Shown: positions 1-6,351 of the stretch, one piece after another
Layout: every line of letters starts with the position of its first letter
Position numbering within the stretch: position 1 is the stretch's first letter
Source: Citrobacter tructae
GTDB taxonomy: Bacteria; Pseudomonadota; Gammaproteobacteria; Enterobacterales; Enterobacteriaceae
NCBI RefSeq assembly: GCF_004684345.1
Contig: NZ_CP038469.1
Coordinates: 4,588,001-4,652,000 of the forward strand
DNA: 64,000 bases
Direction of reading: 5' to 3'
The notes under the pieces: model-generated
Seen by the model: only the letters and a program-made list of their open reading frames with translations
Databases searched by the model: none
Told to the model about the DNA's origin: nothing
Translations under genes and position numbers: made by a program

Positions 1-656
1 ATATAAACACTATTATAGCCATGTCCGGGCTAATTCTTGCTGCATTTACCTCTTATAATCAATTTAAACCAGAAACAGATAAGCTTGAGGTGGCCGTTAA
101 TACAGGCTTTGTAGCCAGTTCCGAATTAGAATTAAACAAAGATATTTATGTGCCCAAAGCACTATATGGAGATTATACTAGATTTGCTGGCCCCGCTTCG
201 ATAATCCTTGAAGTATCAAATAACATGAGCAGGCCTGTTACAATAAAAAAAATCGAAGTCGAATTAATTAAGAACGACGCTGCGGTGAGTTACACTAGCA
301 TGTTCAACCCTTTAGACAATAAAACCTTAGACAATTTACAATCCCCTACTACTATCTCTGAGCATTCTGTCAAAAAAATAGAGTTGCGAATAAATATACC
401 AATTTATTATAACGAGGACGTTTCCTCATGCTTCAGAAGTATTAAATCCACCAAGCCTAAAGATGAGAAATTTGGCAATGTACGTTTTTGCTATTATAAA
501 AACGGCATCGATTTATTAGGGAATAAGGTCCAACTCAAGCAGTTTGAAGACGGTGGATACATGGTAGAATCCTTTAAAGGAAATAGCTTAATATATAGGG
601 TAACAGCCATAACAGGCGACAACTCCAAGATAGTTAGTTTAGCTACTTTTTATTGA
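1..656 (+). CDS. Hypothetical protein, 5' end cut by window edge
   Basis: The frame is open from the window edge to a TAA at 654-656. The first ATG is at 21, but the codons before it (Ile-Asn-Thr-Ile-Ile-Ala) run straight into the hydrophobic stretch MSGLILAAF. The real start is therefore probably upstream and the visible N-terminus is likely the end of a membrane anchor or signal sequence. The remainder is polar and AT-rich in codon use, with beta-rich segments such as ASIILEVSNN and VTIKKIEVELI, suggesting an anchored domain facing away from the cytoplasm. I do not recognise the family. It reads in the opposite direction to the neighbouring dehydrogenase gene. Confidence 0.55.
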   Translation, partial: INTIIAMSGLILAAFTSYNQFKPETDKLEVAVNTGFVASSELELNKDIYVPKALYGDYTRFAGPASIILEVSNNMSRPVTIKKIEVELIKNDAAVSYTSMFNPLDNKTLDNLQSPTTISEHSVKKIELRINIPIYYNEDVSSCFRSIKSTKPKDEKFGNVRFCYYKNGIDLLGNKVQLKQFEDGGYMVESFKGNSLIYRVTAITGDNSKIVSLATFY

Positions 657-833
657 GTTTTTTAACGATTCCCATCTATAAGACAGGACAATGTAAGTAT
701 GCATTCTGAATGTCCGTTGTTCGCTCACATCGGACCATGCTTTCTAATAATCCCTGCACTTTGACTTGATAGCTGGGTTAAGGGCCTTACCATTCTGACA
801 TAGCATAAAGGCACAGCCCTTAAAGTTATGACA

Positions 834-1847
834 TTATGAGTGTTCAGGTTTGCCGCTCTCCAGACTGCGGTGTACCGCCTCGCAGATCCGGCTTACCGCC
901 AGCCCGTCTACGGCGGTGATCGGGTAGGGTGACTTGTTCCTGACGGCCCGTACAAAGTCGTTTATCGGGTCGATACCGAAACCGCTGGCAACGCCGTTGC
1001 GGTAGTTGATGAAATAGCTGTTGGGTGTGAGCGTCATGCCCGGCGTGGTGATTTCCAGCCCGCGATGCTGCGAGGTGCTGCGGATATAGGTTGCCTCGCA
1101 GAGGATATCAATACGCCCGTCGTTGTCCTTCGGAAAGCCCTCCGGCAGCACCCACGAGTTTTCCACCACCCACGAACTGCCATCGGCCATTGTCAGCAGG
1201 CTCTGCACGCTGTCGAAGGTGTCGAGGCCGCATTCGACCGTCAGCCGCTTCTGCCCGACGGCATACACCGACACCACCTCCTGGCCGGAGAGATACCGTA
1301 CAAGGTCAAAGCAGTGGGAACCGAGAAACCATACCGGAGAGCTTGCGCCCGCCCAGTCCAGCCACTCCGTCGGCACGCTAATCACGTCGTCCATGCTGAT
1401 ATGGCCGCGCAGGATGCGCCCGGCTTCCGGCTTCTCCAGTTCGGCCTTAATGCGCATTACCGCCGGGTCCCAGCGCTTGTGGAAATCGACGCCGACCAGC
1501 AGGTCCCGCTGCTGCGCCATCTCCACGATAAGCTCACACTCGCGTACCGAGGTGGCGAGCGGCTTTTCCGCCAGCACATGTTTGCCGTGGCGCAGGGCGG
1601 TGAGGATGGATTCGGTGTGGTACGGATCCGGTGTCGCCACCGAGACCACGTCGATGGCTTCCTCTTCCAGCAGCGTTTCCAGCCGGGTATAGCCCATGAT
1701 GCCGTATGACATGGCGAGGTCGTCGCAGCGTTCTGCATCGGTGTCGCAGATGGCGACCAGCACCGTGTCCGGGTTATGGCGGTACGCATTCATATGGTGT
1801 TTGCCGTAGATACCCGCACCGACCACGGCGGTTCTGATTTTGTTCAT
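834..1847 (-). CDS. Gfo/Idh/MocA-family NAD(P)-dependent oxidoreductase
   Basis: The 337-aa protein starts with a Rossmann nucleotide-binding motif (VVGAGIYGKHH, residues about 8-18) followed by an acidic residue after beta-2 (ICDTD). It then has the family hallmark AEKPLA near residue 93, whose Lys is the usual catalytic residue, and a C-terminal substrate-binding domain. Members oxidise or reduce sugars, inositols and sugar phosphates with NAD(P). It is the last gene of the PTS operon, 10 bp after the IIBC gene, so it probably acts on the phosphorylated polyol or sugar that the transporter delivers. It replaces the short-chain sorbitol-6-phosphate dehydrogenase of the classical srl operon. 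The substrate is unknown. The gene is GC-rich, unlike the AT-rich cargo nearby. Confidence 0.85.
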   Translation of the reverse strand: MNKIRTAVVGAGIYGKHHMNAYRHNPDTVLVAICDTDAERCDDLAMSYGIMGYTRLETLLEEEAIDVVSVATPDPYHTESILTALRHGKHVLAEKPLATSVRECELIVEMAQQRDLLVGVDFHKRWDPAVMRIKAELEKPEAGRILRGHISMDDVISVPTEWLDWAGASSPVWFLGSHCFDLVRYLSGQEVVSVYAVGQKRLTVECGLDTFDSVQSLLTMADGSSWVVENSWVLPEGFPKDNDGRIDILCEATYIRSTSQHRGLEITTPGMTLTPNSYFINYRNGVASGFGIDPINDFVRAVRNKSPYPITAVDGLAVSRICEAVHRSLESGKPEHS

Positions 1848-1857
1848 ATTTGAGTCC

Positions 1858-2838
1858 TCAGAATAAGCCCAGGGAAAACAGCCAGCCGATGATGACGGCC
1901 AGCGGTCCGGTTAACTGACGCGAAAGCAGAAAGGCGGGGACGCCCTTCGCGATAGTCTCCGGCTTTGCCTCCTGCATGGAGAGTCCTACAGGGACAAAGT
2001 CGCAGCCGACCTGCACGTTGATGGCAAACAGGGCGGGCAGGGCAAAGGCCGGGGATATTGCGCCCGCGCCAATCTGCGTGCCAATCATCACGCCAATCAC
2101 CTGCGAGATGGCCGCACCCGGCCCGAGCACCGGCGAGAGGAACGGAATGCCGCAGATGAGCGACAGCAGCACCAGCCCCCACAACGAGTTCGCCAGCGGC
2201 GTCAGGGCGTGGGCAATCAGGCTGCCGAGCGCGGTCTCCTGCACCAGCGCAATCAGCAGCGAGACAAAGGCCATAAACGGGATAACGTTGCGCAGGGACA
2301 CGTCCACCGCCTCGCGGCTGGCGGCGAACAGCAGGGCGATAACATGGCCGACGGCGGTGCCGGTCTGCTCGACCATGCGCACCAGTTTCTCCGCGCCACG
2401 TGGAGGCGGCGGAGTGATGATGACCCGTGGCGCAGCGACAGGCACGGATTCCGGTTCACCGTCCGGGGCTTCGGCGGTATCCACCAGAACCAGTTGCTCC
2501 ATCGTCACGCCGGAGACGTAGTTCTCCTCGCTAATAAACTGCGCCAGCGGCCCGGCGCGCCAGGTGGGGAGCACGTTGATGGTCGGGATGCCCTTCTGCG
2601 GATACAGGCCGCAGCGCAGGGACCCGGCGCAGTTAATCACCACGCACAGAATGTCGTTATCCGGTGGGATATCAGCGAAGCCGTTGACAATTTCCGATTC
2701 GGTGAGCGCGCTGATTTCTATCGCCACCGGATGGATTTCGCGTCCGGTCAGCGACAGTACCTTTTTGCCGCTGCCAACGGGCAGCCACAGCCCCTTGCCG
2801 TAGCCGCCGGGACCAGGGGGAATGAGTACCGTGTTCAT
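1858..2838 (-). CDS. PTS glucitol/sorbitol-family transporter, EIIBC component (SrlE-like)
   Basis: The 326-aa protein resembles E. coli SrlE. An N-terminal IIB domain carries CAGSLRCGLYPQKGIPTIN (Cys70 and Cys76), matching the phosphocysteine region of SrlE. A linker follows around residues 130-150 that is rich in Pro and includes RVIITPPPPRG. The membrane IIC half contains IPFMAFVSLLIALV, LSPVLGPGAAISQVIGV and ALPALFAINVQVGCDFVPVGLS. It passes phosphate to the incoming sugar alcohol during transport across the inner membrane. Its ATG overlaps the IIA stop codon as ATGA, so the operon is translationally coupled. The substrate cannot be read from sequence. Confidence 0.9.
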   Translation of the reverse strand: MNTVLIPPGPGGYGKGLWLPVGSGKKVLSLTGREIHPVAIEISALTESEIVNGFADIPPDNDILCVVINCAGSLRCGLYPQKGIPTINVLPTWRAGPLAQFISEENYVSGVTMEQLVLVDTAEAPDGEPESVPVAAPRVIITPPPPRGAEKLVRMVEQTGTAVGHVIALLFAASREAVDVSLRNVIPFMAFVSLLIALVQETALGSLIAHALTPLANSLWGLVLLSLICGIPFLSPVLGPGAAISQVIGVMIGTQIGAGAISPAFALPALFAINVQVGCDFVPVGLSMQEAKPETIAKGVPAFLLSRQLTGPLAVIIGWLFSLGLF

Positions 2839-3209
2839 GGTCGTCCCTCCGCAATCATCAGTTCTCCGTGCAGGGCCGGGAGCAATGGCACCGGGCCGGA
2901 CAGATGGACCACGCCGGGATGGAAGGCATTCAGGCTGCCGTCAAATTTCATCGTCAGATGGCCGAGCTCAAACAGCGACTGCTGTGCTTCTCTGCCCACA
3001 GCCGTAATGAGGTAGCTGTATCCGGCCAGCAGCAGGGTATCGCCTGGCAGAATGAACAGATTTTCTTCCCGCATGGTCGGTTCCAGTGACAGGGAGTAGT
3101 CCAGACAGTCCTTCGGCCCGTTGCTGTCGAAGGTGATGAGCATTTTGTCGGTGAGGCCATCGGCGACAAACAGGCCGATAGCGACGATACGCGCGCAGTA
3201 GGTCATCAT
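2835..3209 (-). CDS. PTS glucitol/sorbitol-family EIIA component (SrlB-like), possibly lacking the usual active His
   Basis: The 124-aa protein aligns along its length with E. coli SrlB: DKMLITF near residue 21, YLITAVG near 66, ELGHLTMKFDG at 81-91 and HPGVVHLSGPVP at 97-108. EIIA normally takes phosphate from HPr on a histidine and passes it to EIIB. By my alignment from memory, the position of SrlB His43 is Leu42 here, in a stretch DYSLSLEPT that contains no histidine. Other histidines shared with the family (84, 102) remain. Either another His is used or the IIA is inactive and a chromosomal IIA substitutes. It overlaps both neighbours by 4 bp (ATGA) in the order IIC-IIA-IIBC, which differs from srlA-srlE-srlB. 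Confidence 0.82.
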   Translation of the reverse strand: MMTYCARIVAIGLFVADGLTDKMLITFDSNGPKDCLDYSLSLEPTMREENLFILPGDTLLLAGYSYLITAVGREAQQSLFELGHLTMKFDGSLNAFHPGVVHLSGPVPLLPALHGELMIAEGRP

Positions 3210-3727
3210 GGTTCGTTCCCCCGTTTGCTGAGGCGCAGGAACAGGTACTCGGTGATAATCCCGCGGATTAAACCAATCAGCATGGCGGCGGCGATATAGC
3301 GCAGCGCCAGTGAAGTGACGGGCAGGCCGAGCGCCTTAATCCCGGCGGCGACGCCAAGCCAGACGAACAGCTCCGACGGTACCACGTGGGGAAACAGGCT
3401 GGTAAGCGGATGGGCGGTGGTACCGAGCGCATCCTCATAGCCGGGCTTGCTCTTCTCAGGTAAGAGCTTGCCGAGGGTCAGCGCGCCGGGGCTGCTCATA
3501 AAGAACCAGCCGAGCACCGGCAGCACGCCGTAGGTGAGGATGCGCGAGCGGCCGAGCAGGGCCGCGACCTTCTCCATCCGTACGGTGCCGACCAGCTTCA
3601 TCAGGAAGTTGATGGCCAGCAGCAGGCAGATGAGCATCGGGATAAGTCCCGTCATCATGTCGAGGAAGATTTTGCCTGCGGCCTGGAATACATGAATAAA
3701 CGCCTCAGCGAGGCTGACTGTCCACAT
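3206..3727 (-). CDS. PTS glucitol/sorbitol-family EIIC component (SrlA-like)
   Basis: The 173-aa membrane protein matches the SrlA/GutA family: an N-terminal hydrophobic segment (GLIPMLICLLLAINFLMKLVG), a second one (YGVLPVLGWFFMSSPGALTLGK), the loop LPEKSKPGYEDALGTTAH and the signature SLFPHVVPSELFVWLGVAAG. It forms part of the membrane channel with the IIC half of the downstream IIBC protein. It is the first gene of the operon. The start ATG at 3727 has a strong Shine-Dalgarno, GGAGGA (complement of 3734-3739), part of which lies in a 7-bp hairpin (3736-3742 with 3750-3756), so translation initiation may depend on mRNA structure. Confidence 0.88.
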   Translation of the reverse strand: MWTVSLAEAFIHVFQAAGKIFLDMMTGLIPMLICLLLAINFLMKLVGTVRMEKVAALLGRSRILTYGVLPVLGWFFMSSPGALTLGKLLPEKSKPGYEDALGTTAHPLTSLFPHVVPSELFVWLGVAAGIKALGLPVTSLALRYIAAAMLIGLIRGIITEYLFLRLSKRGNEP

Positions 3728-4090
3728 AAGGTGTCCTCCGGGTAAAAGGCCCGGAGCGCACAGACTTATGAGACAGAGGTTAAGGCATGACAGGCGTAAG
3801 CGTCTGGGGCTCCGGTAATGGCGATAAACAGCTATGGCTCATACTGCTTTCTTTGTTATCCCCGCTTGTGGCGTGTTTTTGTGAACTGAGCGGTTTTCAG
3901 GACGAGCGGATACGTGGCAATTCAGCCCTGAGTATGCGATGCTCAGCAGTTGGGTTTGCAGAGGGTGATTGTCTGCAATTTATACAGATAGATTAGATCG
4001 AAAATTAGAAAAACAAAAGCTATAAATATCTAATTTTCGAAATCTTTTCTTTTTTTCTGATTATTCATGCGGTTACAGAGTTGGGGCGTG
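3728..4090. promoter_or_regulatory. Divergent control region between the PTS operon and the XRE regulator, with 12-bp inverted repeat
   Basis: The 363-bp stretch has no convincing gene. Next to the PTS operon it holds a CTCCGGG/CCCGGAG hairpin (3736-3756). Near the regulator it turns AT-rich and carries a perfect 12-bp inverted repeat, TCGAAAATTAGA at 3998-4009 and TCTAATTTTCGA at 4029-4040, separated by 19 bp. A third partial copy (GATTAGA) precedes it at 3991. A paired palindrome just before an XRE-type regulator is the usual place for an autoregulatory operator. I could not assign -10/-35 elements with confidence. Confidence 0.55.
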
Positions 4091-4564
4091 ATGATTAAGA
4101 GTGAATTTAGTACAAGATTAGCCGAGTTACTCGCGAGAACGGGTGATTCGATGCGCGATCTTGCCCAAAAAAGTGGGATACCTTACTCCACAATCCGCGG
4201 ATACATTGCTGGGGACTCGCTCCCTACTGGGATTGAACAATTACATAAGATTGCTCGTGTTACAGGTGTGCAGCCTGCTTGGCTTTTGGGTGGGGATGTT
4301 GAGCCTTCCACGCGCGATATGCGAGTTACAAAAGAATTAAAACTATTAGTGACTTTGGCGGAACATCTCTCTGATGTGCAGAGGGGGATTCTCCTTAAAC
4401 AAACCCTCGCGGCATTAATTGATGAAACCGATTGTGTTGAACGTGATCAAGAACATACTAAATTATTATCCCCATCAATAATTGAATTAGCTTTAAAACT
4501 TGATCAGCTATCTGATGATAAAAGGAAATTTTTATTTGATTTTTTGGATAAGGATAAAAAATAA
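4091..4564 (+). CDS. XRE-family helix-turn-helix transcriptional regulator (phage CI/C2-like)
   Basis: The first 65 residues form an XRE/Cro-CI-type HTH: FSTRLAELLARTGDSMRDLAQKSGIPYSTIRGYIAG, with the recognition helix near YSTIRGYIAG. LHKIARVTGVQPAWLLGG is the typical end of such a domain. The C-terminal half (about 90 aa) is helical and polar, without a LexA/CI-type serine peptidase, so it is not a self-cleaving repressor. I chose ATG 4091 (157 aa; GGGG four bases upstream) over the in-frame ATG at 4067. The gene is AT-rich, sits behind a 12-bp inverted repeat and is followed after about 100 bp by the DUF6602-like gene on the same strand. It probably represses itself and that gene. Confidence 0.8.
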   Translation: MIKSEFSTRLAELLARTGDSMRDLAQKSGIPYSTIRGYIAGDSLPTGIEQLHKIARVTGVQPAWLLGGDVEPSTRDMRVTKELKLLVTLAEHLSDVQRGILLKQTLAALIDETDCVERDQEHTKLLSPSIIELALKLDQLSDDKRKFLFDFLDKDKK

Positions 4565-4668
4565 TTGAATGGTTGTTGTATTACATGCAATTGTTAACTT
4601 GTTTCCATATAAAGGTCTTAAACAAAGAATTCTATTTTATTCCTTTTAATTTAAATTAAGGATGAGGT

Positions 4669-5994
4669 ATGTTTGAAAAAGTATCGGACATTTTGGAGGC
4701 ATTTGTTGCGGCAGAAATTGATTCTCTAAAAGATGTTGATATGCCTCATATGCCAACCTTAGGTAGTGCATATGAAGCTATAACTAAGGAAGGTGTTAAT
4801 CAAGATTATGTGATTCCAAAATATTTAGGGCTTAAAGTTGTATCTGGATTTATCACTGTTGCAGATGTAATATTCCCTCAACAAATAGATGCTATGCTTG
4901 TTGTTGGTGATGGTAAAAGATATGGTAAGACAGAACAATTTATCTATGAGATAACTCAGGTATTATGTATATTCGAAATTAAAAAAACTTTAAGGAAAAA
5001 TGATTTAAAGGATGCTTTCTTGCATCTGCGAGAATTGAAAAAGGCTTTTACCGAAGATTTTTCTCGAAAAATTGATGATGAAGGATTTCAACCTAATGTT
5101 TTTCTTGCAGGGCATCATTTTTCGCAAATTACAGGGAGAAAAGCTCCTGGTTCATATAATGATCTGAAGTATTTGGATGTAAAAGACCAAATTTTAATGT
5201 ATACCTTAATTCAGGAAATTTATGCACCAGTAACGATTATTCAGGGATATGGTGGCTATGAAACTGAATATGGTTTACGTACTGCATTTATTGATTCGCT
5301 TGAGGAATTATACGCTGAGTATGGTAATGGAGCGGGTTTAGGAGTTCCTGGTTTGCCATCTCTGATAACATCCAATAACTTTAGCTTGGTAAAAGGATGT
5401 GGGTTACCATTCATAATGACTAATCAAGAGCGTGAGTGGGTTGTTATTGGATCGACTCGATTTAAATCTATCCGTATGATGATGGAGTTAATTTGGTCTA
5501 AAATATCCATTTTTTGTGATAGTCAACTTCCATGGGGAGATGGAGTTTCAATGGAAAATGTCAGCCCCTTAATGCTTGCTATTCCCGCGGAACATAATGG
5601 ACAAGTCGGCTGGCGCTACCCTACAATTGAGTATAAAGAAAAGACTCTTGAAAGAGCAGAGCATATTGAGTGGGAGCCAAATGCTATAACTAATAGTGAA
5701 TATGATATGTTCATCCAATTAATGTGTGATGGAGGTATGTTGAAAATTAATGAGGAGCTGTGTGAAGTCCTTGATTGCACAATTGATGAAGCTAAAGAGA
5801 TGGCGAGTAATTTAACGAAGACAATGGAATTTGTCTTGGATGGCGATCTATTAGAGCCTATTAAAAAGGTCATTTTTGTTATTAAAAATGATACAGATGG
5901 TGCATATCTGTCATCAAATAGGGAACGGTTTGATGCATGGTGCCACAAAAAAGGTATAGAACCAAGATATATAACTTTAATTGTAACTTGGTAA
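4669..5994 (+). CDS. DUF6602-like protein with PD-(D/E)XK-type nuclease core, putative defence protein
   Basis: The 441-aa protein opens with a helical segment, then residues 30-110 look like the N-terminal core of the DUF6602 family: YEAITKEGV near 35, KVVSGFITVADV, PQQIDAMLVV (Asp74) and LCIFEIKKTL (Glu103, Lys105). The spacing of an early Glu, then IDxxL, then E-x-K is that of a PD-(D/E)XK nuclease fold, which is my inference. The C-terminal 200 residues are unassigned. ATG 4669 is preceded by AAGGATGAGGT, a good ribosome-binding site. The gene is strongly AT-rich and shares strand and composition with the HTH gene before it. Such genes are common cargo of integrative elements, and I suspect a phage-defence or restriction-like role. 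No experimental function is known to me. Confidence 0.6.
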   Translation: MFEKVSDILEAFVAAEIDSLKDVDMPHMPTLGSAYEAITKEGVNQDYVIPKYLGLKVVSGFITVADVIFPQQIDAMLVVGDGKRYGKTEQFIYEITQVLCIFEIKKTLRKNDLKDAFLHLRELKKAFTEDFSRKIDDEGFQPNVFLAGHHFSQITGRKAPGSYNDLKYLDVKDQILMYTLIQEIYAPVTIIQGYGGYETEYGLRTAFIDSLEELYAEYGNGAGLGVPGLPSLITSNNFSLVKGCGLPFIMTNQEREWVVIGSTRFKSIRMMMELIWSKISIFCDSQLPWGDGVSMENVSPLMLAIPAEHNGQVGWRYPTIEYKEKTLERAEHIEWEPNAITNSEYDMFIQLMCDGGMLKINEELCEVLDCTIDEAKEMASNLTKTMEFVLDGDLLEPIKKVIFVIKNDTDGAYLSSNRERFDAWCHKKGIEPRYITLIVTW

Positions 5995-6351
5995 AGTTAT
6001 AATGAGTATAAATTAGTTACGAATCTCACCTTTATTTAGGGGTAGGCCCATTACCCCTTATTCTCCCTTCCTTTCAGCCTTTGCAGTCCCTTTTCGCCAT
6101 TTTCATTCCTTCTGTTTTTGAGGTGGTATAGGTGGGACAAGTGGTACAACCGCGCCTGCCGTGGCTTTGCGCTGTACCACCTGAAAAATGCCAGTCTGAA
6201 AAGTGGGACAGATTCAGCAACGGCTGTCCCACCCTGTACCACTTTTTTTAAACCAAATTCTGTAATGTGGGACGCTGAAACCCGCGCCAGCTCTGCGTGT
6301 ACCACTTGTCCCACCCTGTACCACCTTTTTTTAAGACACGCGAGACTGCAC
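5995..6351. repeat. Intergenic iteron array, about ten TGGKACA/TGTMCCA motifs (candidate replication origin)
   Basis: Between the convergent DUF6602-like and DUF927 genes there is first a hairpin AGGGGTA/TACCCCT (6038-6058), possibly a terminator. Then TGGKACA or its complement recurs: 6133, 6142, 6173, 6204, 6225, 6235, 6268 (one mismatch), 6298, 6307 and 6317. Pairs are spaced 9 or 10 bp apart, close to one helical turn. TGTCCCACCCTGTACCAC followed by a T-run is repeated almost exactly at 6225 and 6307. Short direct and inverted motifs spaced by a helical turn beside a helicase/primase-like gene resemble an origin or an initiator-binding region. A reverse-strand reading frame crossing the array has no codon-use support. 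Confidence 0.6.

Noticed and set aside
661..833. Possible attR copy or gene in the gap before the dehydrogenase
   Set aside because: No match to the ssrA 3' end and no frame of note. Only a weak TTAAGGGC/GCCCTTAA inverted repeat (778-785, 816-823) that might end the PTS operon transcript.
3787..3996. Plus-strand 69-codon frame between the PTS operon and the regulator
   Set aside because: No good ribosome-binding site, no recognisable product, and it runs through the probable control region.
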